Positions 22,585 through 35,203 are shown, numbered from the stretch's first letter. The stretch is 64,000 nt of DNA from Micromussa lordhowensis (GCA_964020085.1 OZ026596.1:39882943-39946942); one strand, 5' to 3'. Translations and numbers: made by a program. Notes: a model not told the origin generated them from the letters alone.

Positions 22585-25143
22585 TTTTTTTTAAAAATTA
22601 ATTAATTTTATTGCAGTTACAAAATAGAACATTAATATACACACATTAAATCTAGAGTTACATACATTTTAGATCTAAAAAAAAATACATGTCTTTGAAA
22701 AAATAAATAGATAGATTAAATTAATTAGTAATAAATATAAATCTTAATACCATGTTAATAATTACATTCTCTTAGTAATTACATTCCAAATTACAATCTT
22801 GTATTATAAAGTCAATTACACACGCACAAAGACAACATTAGAAATAGTAACATTGATATAATAATAATAGTAATAATAATACATATATATTACATAGGTT
22901 TAATTATCCATTTTTTATTAAAATATTCTTGTTTTGTAATTTTACTTTCTATGTCATATTTAATTTTAATTTTGGCTTTAAGTCCCTCGATTTTAGGAAG
23001 GTTTTGACTTCTTCTGCAGTCCCACAAGAACAATTTTCCAATAATTACGAAGTAATTTAAAAGATCAAGTAAAGGGCATTTTTTTCTGAAAATATCCCAA
23101 ATAAAACATCTTTTAGGGAGAAATGGATTTGATGTTTTGATAGTAGGTGCCAATATAATGCAAAATCTGTCCAGAATTGTCTAGTGTGTGAACAGTTATA
23201 AAAGAAATGATCTGAGGTTTCCGACTCAGTTTTACAAAACGTACACAAATCGTTGCTTTTGTAACCAATTTTAAATAATTTGGTATTTGTATAGAGAATA
23301 GAGTTTATAACTTTATATTGGAAAGCTTTTACATAGGATTCAAGTGCAACAGAATGTGGTAATACGAAAATTCGATTGATTTGATCGATTGTAAAATCAA
23401 AATCCCTCTGCAATTTGACGGTGATATTGGGATGTTGAGCCTTTCTGGAAACAAGCAGAGAATAGTAATCTTTTGATCTTTTCTGTCTAATATTGAAAGT
23501 GTTATTTTTAAATGTAAAAGAGGGAGATAGGGTTGATAATGGTACATTCGCGGACCTTAGCTGTGAGGGTATAGAGTGTCGAAGACCCGCCAACTGAAGA
23601 AAATTGGTTTTGTTTATCTTGTTCGAGAGATGAGTGAAGGCAGCATTTATATCCCGGTCAAAAAGAAGATCATACGTGTACGTAACTCCTGCTTCGCGAT
23701 AATTTTTGAAATGAACCGGTTTGTTATCTATTTTTATTTCTTCATTGTTCCAAATAATTTTTTGATAATCCTTCTCTTCGGCAAAGGTATCGTGAAATTC
23801 TGACCACCATTGCAGAAGTTCATAGTAGAATGGAGAGTGTAAGTTAAAATATTTGACATCAAAGTTGCAGCTGAGAAAGAAGATACCCCAAACGTGTTCT
23901 AACAGATAAAGAAAATATCTCTCACTTGAATTAAATACTCTCTGTAGCCATCCTAACCTCAAAGATCTAATCATGCAATCAACATCTATCATTTTTAAAC
24001 CACCCCTCTCATAATCATTTATTACAGACACACGAGTTACTTTATCTACACCGTTCCACAGAAACTTGAAAAGTAATCGATTCAGTTCACTTACTACTTC
24101 TTTTGGTGTTGGCAATATAGAGCAAACATAAACAAACTTCGAGATCAAGAAGAATTTGATTATTGTTACTTTTCCATGAAGAGATAGACCCCTCGAAGAC
24201 CATATATTAATAAGGTTTTTGATACTGTCAAGCCTTTCAATAAAATTCTTCTCTTTTAGAAGTTTCGGATCGTATGTAAAATAAACTCCTAAAGCTTTGA
24301 TCGGGGTTTTAGGCCACTTGATGCAAAATGGTTCTTCCTTTTTTTTTCCTCTAAATGAACCAATCCACATACCTTCCGTTTTTGAACAATTAATATTGAG
24401 GCCAGAAATATTTTGAAAAATCTCCATCAGTTTAAAGAGTGATTTTGCTGAATCGACATCAGCTAATGTTGCAGTTGTATCATCAGCATATTGCAGAACT
24501 TTTGTTTCCTCTTTTCCAATAACAATACCTTTAATATCTGGGTCCTGTCGAATGGCGATTGCCAGCGTTTCTACCGCAATTACAAAAAGGTATGGAGATA
24601 AAGGATCTCCCTGTCGAACGCCACGTTCAAGTGGGAAGAAGTTTGATGTTAGGCCGTTGTTTATGATACAACTTTTTATGTCTTTGTAGAAAACTCTAAC
24701 CCAGCGAATGAAGTCTGGTCCAAAATTGAATTTCTCGAGACATTTTATGAGAAAACCCCATTCGACACTATCAAAAGCCTTCTGGAAATCAATAAAAATC
24801 ATTAAACCGGGGATATTTTCCGTTGCAGTGAAATCCATAATATCGTAGATAGATCATATTGTTTCGCCTATAAAACGATCTTTTACATATCCAGTCTGAT
24901 TTTGATGGATTATGTCAGGTAGAACAGTTTTTATCCTCCATGCAATTGCTTTAGTCATAATTTTTGTATCCACATTTACAAGAGAGATGGGGTGCCAATT
25001 TTCAAGAAGCGAGCGATCTTTCCCTTTTTTTTCAATTAGAGTGATGACAGCTTGTTTTTGAGAGTTAGACATCTCACCTTTTTCAAAACATTTGTTGACA
25101 CATTTGATAAAACTATCCTTGAGAGCTGCCCAGAAGGTTTTGT
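22585..25143 (-). mobile_element. 5'-truncated L1/Tx1-like LINE
   Basis: A minus-strand element with an A-rich tail near 22,585, a 3' untranslated region of about 300 bases and the 3' half of ORF2. The 5' end breaks off near 25,143, just upstream of sequence coding for LKDSFIKCVNKCFEKGEM. Endonuclease and ORF1 are absent. Upstream sequence at 25,144 is unrelated. The details of the reading frame are given in the next entry. Confidence 0.8.
22890..25143 (-). pseudogene. L1-like ORF2 remnant: reverse transcriptase and C-terminal zinc region
   Basis: The frame runs through reverse transcriptase motifs in order: LITLIEKKG-type start, NWHPISLVNVDTKI, IFIDFQKAFDSVEW, RQGDPLSPYLFVIAVE, then the catalytic box VLQYADDTTAT at about 24,500, and GLSLHGKVTIIK. 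The C-terminal zinc motif is CTFCKTESETSDHFFYNC at 23,230. Two lesions are visible: an in-frame TGA at about 24,850 and a frameshift at about 23,060-23,110, after which the frame continues to 22,890. The long intact stretch of 593 codons indicates a fairly young copy, but truncation and the two lesions make it inactive. Confidence 0.8.
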
Positions 25144-26719
25144 AGAATTCAATGTTGTCCTAGAATTGTACAAGGGACTTTCCAGGCAGAGTATTCTTCT
25201 TCATCCGAGCTCAAGTCTGGCAAGAGTTTACGTTTAAAACGCAAATAAGACATCGTTCAACTCTCACGGAGGCAGCACAATGCAATCGGTTTAGAAAGGT
25301 ATTTTATTGCTCATATTTCTTCAATGACATGATATGCAAACCGCCAGGCGCGGGGACACCCATGGAAAAGGCGCAGGGATGCTTTTCAAAAAATTTGAAT
25401 TAAAACCCTAAAGGGGGCCAATCTGCATGTGGTCCGAGCTTTTCTTTGAATCCTAACAGAGACCATGTTAAAACAAAGACACATGAAAAACACAGTGACC
25501 TTTAATGATGGCAAATAGATTATCATGAAATACTTTTCCCAAGACAGTAGCTTTATTCAAGCTGCGAGTATGTTTTGTCAAGTTAACAAAAACCACTGTA
25601 GACTGTTCAGTGTCTCTATTTTCGAAAAAGCAAGCGAAGAGAGAGTCAATCAGGCAAAGGTGGGGTTTGGGCTTGCAAGCGGCGAACCAAGCAAGAAGAA
25701 TGGAAAGCAAGGAAAATAATTACAATGCTGTGTTAACACTATTTTAGTATTCCCTGACCCCCGTCAAAAAAGATTATGTTTAGGTTGTGTTGCTGGTCTT
25801 TTTGGATATTCAGCAATCCTGTGTCAAAATAACACAACACAGACAATAGTTTTTTTGTGTAATTTGTGCACTCTGAGTAGTCTCATTTTACCACCTTGAG
25901 CCCCATTTACTATAAAGCGTGCTGCTTTTAACACCCTGTGCAGGATTTATTGTAAGCGGCTGTCAGCAACAAAGGAACTGCACACATTCCCTCATATAAT
26001 CGCTTTTAATTTTTAATAGCAGGTTCCTTAATTACGATCAAATTCATTGCATGGCGCTTGTCTAAGCTCGTCGCTATTCGATTGATCATAGTTTCGCACT
26101 GTTTTCATGGCAAGCTTCAGTAAGGGACGGTTCATTATTTATGGGGATGACCGGGTCAGATAAAAAGTGACCGGGCCATGGAAAATTCTGCCCCCGAAAT
26201 GACAGGCTATGAGTATTTTCAAAAGCAGAATGACCAGGTTCTGGAAAAAAAAACCCAACAACAATAAGAAAGACACTTTGTCAAAGTATTAATCCTGCTA
26301 AATATTCTTTTACTACAGCTACCGATATCAAACAAACTTTTCAATATTATCAACATGATATTTATAACGAATTCGAACCATACTTTCCGAGTGAACCAAT
26401 GTACTAAGAAAACAATCGAGAAATTTACTAGACACCAGGCTTCTCACATGTTTGCAACGCCTGGTAGTTTTTAACATGTCATAGTAGTAACATTAATTTT
26501 CCTCGGAATCATCGCAGTCATTATCCTCTGATGAAGAATCTGAAAAATATCCTTTGAAATTTTTTATTTTGTCTTCCATCGATTGCAGTTGTTCCTCCAC
26601 ACGCACTTTCAAGCTTGAAGCGAAAAAATCATTCTTGTGCAGAAACAAGAGGGCATTGCAGTGGGAGCGAGGATTAAGTGTGGAGGGTTGTCCAATACAC
26701 CCGCATTGTAATGATCTGT
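25144..26719. other. Intergenic, no supported gene
   Basis: No exon set, RNA gene or element ends could be supported. A short acidic frame on the minus strand (26,493-26,640, ending in a Ser/Asp/Glu-rich tail) might be the last exon of a lost gene, but nothing upstream confirms it. Confidence 0.4.
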
Positions 26720-27500
26720 TAAAGGCTTATTCAGTTCGTTCGATCCGTACGGATCGTTAAGTGGCCTTACGCTCCGTAGAGTACTGTTCACGGATGGTAT
26801 ATTGCATCTCATTAGGGACACTAAGAAAAAAACTGCTTTACAGATAGTGAGGGGGTCAGAAGGCTGAACGATCCATACGGATCGTTAAGTGGTCTTACGC
26901 TCCGTAGAGTACTGTTCCCGGATGGTATATTGCATCTCATTAGGGACACTTAGAAAAAAACTGCTTTACAGATAGTGAGTTGTTCAGAAGGGTTAATGAT
27001 CCGTTCGATCTGTACGGATCGTTAAGTGGACTTACGCTCCGTGGAGTACTGTTCACGGATGGTATATTGCATCTCATTAGGGACACTTAGAAAAAAACTG
27101 CTTTACAGATATAGTGAGGGGGTCAGAAGGCTTAACGATCCGTTCGATCCGTACGGATCGTTAAGTGGTCTTACGCTCCGTAGAGTACTGTTCACGGATG
27201 GTATATTGCATCTCATTAGGGACACTTAGAGAAAAAACTGTTTTACAGATAGTGATGGGGTCAGAAGGCTTAACGATCCGTTCGATCCATACGGATCGTT
27301 AAGTGGCCTTACGCTCTGTAGAGTACTGTTCACGGATGGTATATTGCATTTGATTAGGGACACTTAGAAAAAAAAACTGCTTTTCAGATAGTAGCGGGCA
27401 GAAGATTTAACGATCCATTCGATCCGTACAGATCATTAAGTGCCTTGCGGTCTGTATAGTAGAGTTTACGGATCGTATATTGCATCTCATTAGGGATTCT
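26720..27500. repeat. Minisatellite, about six units of ~137 bp
   Basis: The phrase GGATCGTTAAGTGG recurs at about 26,751, 26,879, 27,018, 27,155 and 27,294, with a diverged copy near 27,430; spacings are 128-139 bp. Each unit carries CTTACGCTCCGTAGAGTACT, GTTCACGGATGGTATATTGC, CTCATTAGGGACACTTAGAA and a palindromic GATCCGTACGGATC core. The last unit is the most diverged, as is usual at an array edge. No coding potential. Confidence 0.88.
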
Positions 27501-29125
27501 TCACACTTATTCGCAAGAGGTGATGTGTCTAAGCGGATCGTTCGATTCGCAATTCTTGCTTCTCATTAAGTTATCAGTAAAAAAAACTTTGGAGTGTATT
27601 CTAGTGCGGCTGTAATTGTTGGGTTCTGTCCCGGAGTACCGGTTTACAAGGAAATAACCATGGTGCTTTCCTTGTTTAGGAGTCATTCTTGGTTAGTAGT
27701 TGTGTATTGTTTGGTCTTTTGTAGCGGCTCTTGTGAACCGGTACACTTGGACCGAACCAATTCTTGCTCGAAGGAACATTATGTATGTGTATATTCCTCG
27801 TTCTTAATGTGGAAAAAGCGTAATTCTTGGTCGATTGGGATTATCGATTGTAGCATGTGTTGTTACTGTAAGAATGAGTCATATTTATATCTGGATGCAT
27901 TATAATCTGCTTCAATTTTCGCTTAGGGATATTATCCTTCGAGCTTCATTCGAGTGTTCATTCGGTTTTTGGAGGTAATCCATTGCAGTGTTCAATATAA
28001 AACTTTACGTAGAGAAGACCTGTGCTTAACCGCAAAATATTCCGGCATGAAAGGAAATTTTAGGTAGCCGTTTACGCTGTATCGCGGTACTCTGAAAATA
28101 ACTGGAACAAGAACTCAAAATGGTGTAGTAATGTTTTGGGTGGCGTTACGCTGTTATAACAAAAGCAGACAAGAGATTAATTTGTGAATACAATGATATA
28201 CCCCGTTTTTAAATGTATGTGCGGAAACAAGGGCATTACGCATTTAATTGATTGACTTCAAATTTTCCTTGCATTGAATCATTGCATACGTTCTTGTTCG
28301 GAAGTTATTTCCAATTTGAATACATGTGGTGTTAAATCCTATTAGATTTAAATGGAGATCATATTGCCATCTTCATGAACAACATAAACATTGCAAGTTC
28401 TGTGATCAAGTTGATGCAGCAAAAATTCATTGTGTAATGAGAATGACAAGATAATTGCTATTGCAAAACTGGCATTTTTTAAAGATTAATGTGTTTCAAT
28501 ATATACACTAACAATGAAATATCTTGATCAAGTTGATGGAGCAAAAATTCTTTGTTAGTAATGTTAGTGTTTTTAGAGTTATGGACATATAATTTAATGT
28601 TTTTCAATAAGTGGTATGTGTTGCATAATAAAACTTTATGCTAAATGGACTATTTTGCTTTGGCATGAAAAGAGTATTGCATAAAGTTGTGGGAAAGTTG
28701 TAGTTCATTGTGGTTTTGTTGTAGTTCATTGTGGTTTTGTTGTTCTAAGAAATAGAAGGTCATAATAATTTTGAAAGGTGAAGTTTGGTAAGTTTGGTGG
28801 GAATTTCACATTAAGTGCAAGTTTTAGCAAGTTTGTTTTTATGATACTCTAATTAAAACAAAATAATTTCTAATTGGTTAACTTGAAAATAATGTATTAT
28901 ATCTTTTCGGATTGTTGGATGGCAATGTTTTGTTTGATTTAAATATAGGTAGTGACAACTTTCTGGTGGGGGTAATTGAAGTTATATTTATCCCTAGATA
29001 TTTATGGGGGAGTGTGGATAGGAAGTTAGGTGATGCCAAAAATTTCTTTTGGGTGGTTTTAACATTCATTTATTATTGTTTGCTAACTACTAACTGATCC
29101 TTTTTGAATGAAAAAAACATATATA
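27501..29125. other. A+T-rich intergenic region, no supported gene
   Basis: Contains a 104-codon open frame at 27,594-27,905 without recognisable features, a duplicated phrase (TGATCAAGTTGATG) near 28,402 and 28,523, and a 23-base tandem doublet near 28,695-28,740. None is strong enough to name. Confidence 0.4.
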
Positions 29126-29198
29126 TGCCGTGAGTGGGAATCGAACCCGCGTCCCCCTGGTTACTAGTCGGGTGTGCTACCATTGCACCATCACGACA
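29126..29198 (-). repeat. tRNA-derived SINE head (same family as in the tandem array)
   Basis: A 73-base tRNA-like fold on the minus strand with A-box TGGTGCAATGG, B-box GGTTCGATTCC and a CTAGTAA loop (anticodon position AGT, threonine-like). The adjoining AACCCTGCTGGCAACA is also found, slightly changed, next to the tRNA-like copies at 45-62 kb, so they form one SINE family. Retained Pol III boxes could allow transcription; a functional tRNA is unlikely. Confidence 0.65.
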
Positions 29199-29540
29199 AC
29201 CCTGCTGGCAACAGAGCAATCAGTGAGAGTACAGGTTAGCCACGGAGTTCCCCGGCGTTTTAATCATTCAGGAACAGGACATACATCGGATCATCCAAGG
29301 ATGATTCATAGGCTACCAGCAAAGTAAATTAACAAACATAGCACAACAAGATCCAAAACCAGGGCACTTGAATAAGGTGTTTTCCAGCGCACAAAAGACA
29401 AGGAAACAGGATACAAAAATAGGGCCTTTGAATAAAAAATAACAAAATCCCTAAATGAGCCCCCTGAACGCATGTATAAAAAAGCGCTATAATCACAGCC
29501 TCATAACAAACTCCCTGATTAGGCCCTTGAGTGATAAATC

Positions 29541-29944
29541 TGTGGTATTGCAGTAGTATTACGTAACAGGAACACTTGTGAGAAGAATGAAAGAGAAAAT
29601 AAAAAAGAAATAAGAAAGCGTCGTGAATTGTTAGTTGTATCGTATTCTATTCCTGGAATCTCTCTGATTTCAGTTTTATTATCATTGAACAAATTTCCAA
29701 CCTTAGTGACAATAATAGCCTTGATGAACGCCTGCTCACGAGAGAAGCTTATTGGAGTGGGCAAATGTTTCCTGACTGTAGCGATGACGGTGGAGCTAGG
29801 TAGAGTATAGATCCGCAATAATATGAGATTGATACTGCGAGAACGTGATTGAGAAAAAACTGGGAAACCGTTAGCATTTAAATAGCCCTAATTTGCATAC
29901 ACAAGCAGTAAGTTAAGATAAAAATTCGCACGTGGAATCCTACA
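29541..29944 (-). repeat. Probable 3' LTR of the BEL/Pao element
   Basis: Read on the minus strand it begins TGTAGGATTCC directly after a purine-rich run (AGGGGCCGGGA, a good polypurine tract) and ends ATACCACA, giving TGT...ACA borders. A TATA-like TATTTAAATG lies about 60 bases in. It starts about 120 bases after the pol stop codon. Without a second LTR the borders rest on these features only. Confidence 0.5.
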
Positions 29945-30063
29945 TCCCGGCCCCTAAATGCACTACATAAACATTTACATCAGCGAAAAGAGGATTCCAA
30001 TGCAATGTTAACATTAATTGTTCCTTCATTGAGCGTCCCTAGATAAATTGTCAAGTTCCACAA

Positions 30064-31318
30064 TTAAGTCTCCTCTGCAACTTCAGCTGCTCCTTCAAGT
30101 ACGACTTTCTTGTCAATGGGTCGTTTGAATGTGCTTGATTTTGTTTTCAGCGTGACGCTTCTCACGAGACGGTCTTGCTGGTTGGTCTTGATGCTTGTTA
30201 TGCGTGCAAGTGGCCATAAACCCCTTGGCGACTTCTCATCTGTGAGTAGTACGATATCTCCGATTTGAAAATTTCGGCGCGGCCTGAACCATTTTTCCCT
30301 CTCTTGCAAAGTTGGCAGGTATTCCTTTACCCATCTGCGCCAAAATACATCTGATAAGTACTGGACTTGCCTCCACCTGCGCCTGGAGTAGGTGTCCTCC
30401 TTGACAAAGATTCCAGGAGGGAACGATTGGCTGTACCGAAAGAGGAGAAGGTGATTAGGCATGAGGGGTTCGAGATCGCGGACGTCGTCTGAGACCTTTG
30501 TCAAGGGCCTGCAGTTTACGATTGACTCTGCTTCGCACATGAATGTTGACAGCCCCTCATCATCTAGTACTTGCTCCCTGACCAGTGCGTTCAAAACCTT
30601 GCTTACTGTCCTTATTGCCACCATTGTCGGATCTTATAAGTTCCAGAGATCCTCTTCTTGCAACAAATCGCCTGAAGCTGTTTAAAAACGAATCGGTATC
30701 CAAGTTGCGGGACACTTCTATGTGGACAGCACGTACCACCAGGCAGGTGTACAGCACGCCGTAACGCTTAACTTCTGTTCTTCCACGGTGAATCAGGAAC
30801 GGGCCAAAACAGTTGACTCCGACATAAGTAAAGGGAGGTTTGTGAGGTGTAATTCTGTCCAGTGGCAGATCCGCCATTTTCTGTTCACCAACGGGGGCTT
30901 GTCTTCTCTTACAGTGGACGCAGGCATTTAGACATCTTCGCACTGCAGTTCTGGCACCGACAATCCAAAACTTCTCTCTAATCAGGCTAAGGACATACTC
31001 CACTCCTGAATGACCGGAGACATTATGATACTGGCGAATGATGAGAGGGACAATATGGTGCGACTTTGGCAAAATTACTGGATGCTTTGCACTCTGCTGG
31101 AAGGGTCCATTGGCTGACCTTCCTCCTACACACAACAAGCCGTCAATCATCCGGGGACCGAGTTTGACTATCTTGCTCGATTTCTTGACTTGACACTTTG
31201 AACTTTGTTCACCTGAGGGGAGAGTGGATGATGGCTTTGCCAATATGGTCAATTCCTCTTCAAAACTTTCTTTTTGAACATGTCTCAATTTCCTTTTCTG
31301 CATTTCATAACTCGCCAA
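30064..31318 (-). pseudogene. BEL/Pao integrase region, disabled
   Basis: The zinc part is complete (HHIVPLIIRQYHNVSGHSG ... CLNACVHCKRR). The catalytic core starts at FTYVGVNCFGPF, where the family normally has aspartate in place of the asparagine, so the first catalytic residue is lost. The second aspartate is present in IRSDNGGN. The frame then shifts, and the stretch expected to carry the catalytic glutamate is largely deleted before [13 protein letters not shown]. The C-terminal tail ([28 protein letters not shown]) is well kept to the stop at 30,064. Confidence 0.8.
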
Positions 31319-32299
31319 GGGTAACTGGAACTACCTTGTTTTTTTTAGTGACTTCTGTGTAACCACTCCTACGTTGCCCCACTGCTGATCGCAGATTATC
31401 GCGATAGTGAAGGATCCAGGCAATGAATTTCTTCAACCTGTACCAAGAGGAAAATCTTTCAAAGATCTTGTTCATTGGTTCTTCTCTGATTTCTGTGGAT
31501 TGGGAGTATACCTCAGCTGTCAAGGTTACCTCTGGGTTGTCTGGTGAAACCTCCAGGACCAAACCAGGGCGATAGGCCAAGAAGATTCTGGACGCCACAG
31601 GAAATCTGGGCCTCGGAGCCATCGACTGTTAGTTAACAGAGTCTCTGCAGAAAGCCCTTGCGATGCGTCCTCCGCTGAGTTCTGCGACAAGTCAACATGC
31701 CTCCAGAGCGAAGCAGCCGTGACCTCCTGTATTGTAGCTACCCGATTTGCAACAAAAGTATGAAAGCGCTTGCTCTCGTTTCGGAGGTATCCCAAGACGC
31801 AGGTGCTGTCGGTCCAAAACACAGACTCGTTGACCTGTAAGTCGGTCTCAGTTCTAATGATCTTGTCCAGTCTGGCTGCAACAACAGCTGCGCTCAACTC
31901 TAATCTAGGAATAGTAAGATGCTTGAGTGGTGACAGCTGGGATTTCCCAATGACGAATGAACAATGAATGAGACCTTGTGCATTTGTGATGCGAAGATAG
32001 GACACTGCGCCATAAGGAATCTGACTGGCATCAGCAAAGTGGTGGATCTGACAAGTTGTGACGTCACCGAAGTCAGGCGGCTTGAAACATCGATAAACTT
32101 TGAGGGACTCCAACTTAGGAGATCTCCGAGCCAACCCTGCCAGATAGTGATATCTTCGTTTGAAACCATGTCATCCCAACCTAAGCCTCTTCGGCACAAG
32201 TTCTGCAATAGACGCTTGGCTGGAAGGATGAAGGGTGCAACAAACCCCAGAGGGTCATAGATGGAACTCACAATGGAGAGGATTCCTCGTCTGGCAGAA
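31305..32299 (-). pseudogene. BEL/Pao thumb and RNase H region
   Basis: From [20 protein letters not shown] (about 32,290-32,230) the frame runs through the connection into RNase [36 protein letters not shown] and VFWTDSTCVLGYL, with the Asp-Glu-Asp residues expected for this nuclease. At least two frame changes are needed (near 32,130 and 31,560). The region before integrase is present but also out of frame. Confidence 0.75.
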
Positions 32300-33348
32300 T
32301 TAGCCAAAATTAGCGCAACTTGGAGAAGAAGTGGCACCAAATAAATGAACCAGCATTTGGCAATCTTCTGGATCCTTGTTGATATTGTTGTCTGGCCACC
32401 ACAGGAAGCGAAGGGCATCACAATCCTTCGGGCTGACACGCACCTTGTGGAACATTCCCTCGATGTTGGCCATTATGGCAATAGGCTCTTCACGAAAGCG
32501 AATCAGAACTCCCACCAAGTCGTTGGTTAGATCGGGGCCCTGAAGTAGTTGAGAGGACACCCGGTGTATCGCGCGGAACAGTCGAAGACCACACAAAGTT
32601 TGTCAGGCTTGTTTGGGTTCACGACCGGATGGTGAGGTAAGTACCACGCTACACGGGCCGTGTGTTCCAATGGAATCTTGGGAACCATCTGAGGTTGCTT
32701 ATTCTCAAAAAGGCTGTCCATGAATGCTGAATACTTCAAACGCAGGCCTGGGTTCTTAAGCAATTTTCTGCGCAGTAACTTCAAACAATGTTCTGCCGTT
32801 GCTCAATTGTTTGGTAAACAAGGCAGCTCGTTTTTCCAGGGTAAGTCTATCTGGTAGTGACCCTCCTTCAAACAGGTCGATTCCTTCATGATGGATAGTG
32901 CATGCTTGTCTTCTTGGGACATTGCTGGTTTGTCGACGCATATGGAGTCTGAGAACTCCCAGTTACAGAACGTACGAAACTGCTGGCTAAGTTCTTCGTC
33001 AGCCTTTACAAAGTTGCACACTGGCTGTGGCTGGCCCATTCTCAAGGGTTCATTTACTGTCCAACCAAATATAGTTCTTGTCGCAAATGGGCCTTGGCCT
33101 TGACTAACACGGGTTTCATGGGGTTCCAGGGCCTTTGGAACGTCACATCCAATAAGCAGGCCAACATCCGAGTCAATTGTTTGAATTTGAAGATCTCTGA
33201 GGTAAGGGAAGGTGATCACATCCTCTTGAGTCTGGATACTGTCATGACTCACGGGTAGGCTTGGTACTGAAAACACAGACAGAAGTTCAACAAAGTAATT
33301 CTCATCCAAATCAAATACTTGTGTTCTTAGTGCTACGCGGCACAACAT
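32300..33348 (-). pseudogene. BEL/Pao protease remnant and reverse transcriptase, catalytic box deleted
   Basis: The 5' part has the end of the retropepsin-like region (DSDVGLLIGCDVPKALEP, GPFATRTIFGWTVN) but lacks the active-site half. The reverse transcriptase fingers follow in shifted frames ([47 protein letters not shown]). Directly after SPSCANF the sequence jumps to the RRGILSIVS segment, so the part that should contain the YVDD catalytic box is missing. This deletion alone makes the enzyme inactive. Confidence 0.78.
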
Positions 33349-35203
33349 TCAGTTAACGCAGAGACCCTTTGAACGAACGAACCTAAATCTCTGCTCCACG
33401 CGGAGCTTCTTGAAGTCTTTGCAGCAGACTAAGACGTGATGACCATTGCAAAAAGGACATTTGGGAGGTATCCTGGTTGCCATAGTTGAATCAAGGGATG
33501 AATCTGGCTGCTTATTAACATCAGTACGGCCTCCATCATTCACGGAAGTAGCAAAGTTAGCACCTCTTCTATTCCTTGAGCCTTTGGAATCCTTTCTGCC
33601 AATCCTTGGATCATCTTTGTCTCCAATCACTGGATGGGTCATTGCATGGGCTTTTACGTCCACAAACTTCGCCAAGTCATGGAAAGTGATCTCTCGATGC
33701 TCATTATTTGTAATGTGATCTGCCTTATTGCGCCAACTTTGTCTCAATGTATGAGGCAGCCTTCTCACAATTTTCTGTAGACTGTCAGGGTTGTCAACTT
33801 TGTTGAGGTATCCAACGTCTTGCAAAATGTTTTTACAATTTGTAAGTGAAATTGAAAGCTTCTGAAGAGCGTTACAATCTTCGTTCTTTATGGGTGGCCC
33901 ATTTATCAGACATTCTACCAGAGCAGTTGCGATTTTGTATCCTTGTCCGTATCTTTCCTTCAAAAGACGGCGTGCTGTCAGCGGTCTTCGCCTCAATGAG
34001 ATTCGTAAATGATTGCAAGAAGTTGTAGTAATTGGCGGGATCTCTGTCAAACACTTGCACCTCGCTGTTTGGTAATGTAAGTGACAAGGAAAGCTTGTTT
34101 TGCTGAGCGAGTAATCCCTGAAATTGATGATCACGAGATTCTTGCAAGTGAAGAAGTCTCTTGTTATGCCTCTGCTGCTCCCTCTGGATATCTATTAGTT
34201 CTTGTAGGAATCTCTCTCCAGTAGATAAGCCATGTGAGTACAGACTTTCCTTTATACTGTCTTCAAGATGACTAGCAAGGCGAACATCTTCATAGCATTT
34301 CTCTAAAGGCTTGGTTTCCTGTGGAGCCATGGGAGGGCGTGGCTTCATAGGAGAAAACGGCTGTTGATCCAGCTGACGCTTTCTTTGATCGAGGCGCAAC
34401 TTGGCTTCTTCTTGAAGTTGTTGCTGCTTAATAACTTCCTGTCAAAGATGTAATTCTTCTTGCTGAATAGCTTGCTGTTTATGGAGGGTTGCGGCATCTG
34501 CTTGTAAAGCTGCCCTTTTTGCAGCAACAGCCAATCTTAGGCTATGCACATGAGCCAAGGAGCCACCACCCAATTTCTGAGATGACGTGTGCGACGCGTG
34601 CGATCCTGTGCACGTTCTCGAACCGACATTGCTAATTAAATCTTCTGGCCGTACTTCGCTTTCGTAATTCTCTGCACTGGCCTTTGTGATAAATTTGTTT
34701 AATGTCTCTTGAAAATAAGCAATCCTTGCATGTTTGGACTCGTAATAATCTTGAGAGTCTTGAATTTTGTCTTCATCACTTAACATTGAGTGATAGTTTG
34801 CATGAGCAGTTTTAAAAGCCTCCATTGTCTTGTTAAATTCTTGAGTCTTGGATAAAAGATCCTCCACTAAAGGTGATTGCGACATACACAAAGTGATCTC
34901 AGTAATTTTCTTCGTAACTTTACCCTTTGCCGCTCATCTGCTTTTACGAAGACGGAGTAAATTTTCATTCAAAACACCCTGCTGATCAAGTGTTACGTTC
35001 GGTAGAACTTGGCGATGAGTAGCTTGGCCATTGGATTCTTCTTCCATTGTCGAGAGCAATCGATTAGGAAAGGCAATCAACCTCTGGAACCATTTTTGAA
35101 CAGTGTAGCTTACAGATCTTGTCGACGCTACCTCTAGAAATTCGAACTCACACTCTGTTGAATAAGACTCGGGGAGTCCGTTGAGGGTTGAGTGATCGAG
35201 CAA
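33349..35203 (-). pseudogene. BEL/Pao gag, with in-frame stops
   Basis: A Gln- and Leu-rich coiled-coil gag: SQSPLVEDLLSKTQEFNKTM, repeated QQ/KR stretches, VFDRDPANYYNFLQSFTNLI (the DUF1759 signature), then SISLTNCKNILQDVG and a zinc-binding part CPFCNGHHVLVCC. In-frame TGA codons stand at about 34,934, 34,442 and 33,349, and a frameshift lies near 33,980. After the last stop the frame runs into the protease remnant, so most of the second zinc knuckle region is deleted. The residues before 35,203 continue without a clear start. Confidence 0.75.

Larger units (their letters stand above)
29541..35203 (-). mobile_element. Decayed BEL/Pao LTR retrotransposon, one LTR only
   Basis: On the minus strand the order is gag (DUF1759-like), zinc-finger region, protease remnant, Pao reverse transcriptase, RNase H, H2C2 integrase and a C-terminal DUF5641-like tail, then an LTR at 29,541-29,944. 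That order is diagnostic for BEL/Pao. Several in-frame stops, frameshifts and at least three internal deletions make it dead. No matching LTR occurs upstream of gag: the copy ends near 35,210, about 100 bases before the viral-like block. Confidence 0.85.

Noticed and set aside
26493..26640. Acidic C-terminal exon on the minus strand
   Set aside because: Short, low-complexity and without an upstream exon in the same frame.
27594..27905. 104-codon open frame with a hydrophobic stretch that could look like a secreted cysteine-rich protein
   Set aside because: No clear signal-peptide start context, no splice partner, no recognisable domain, and cysteine pattern without repeats; likely chance in A/T-rich DNA.
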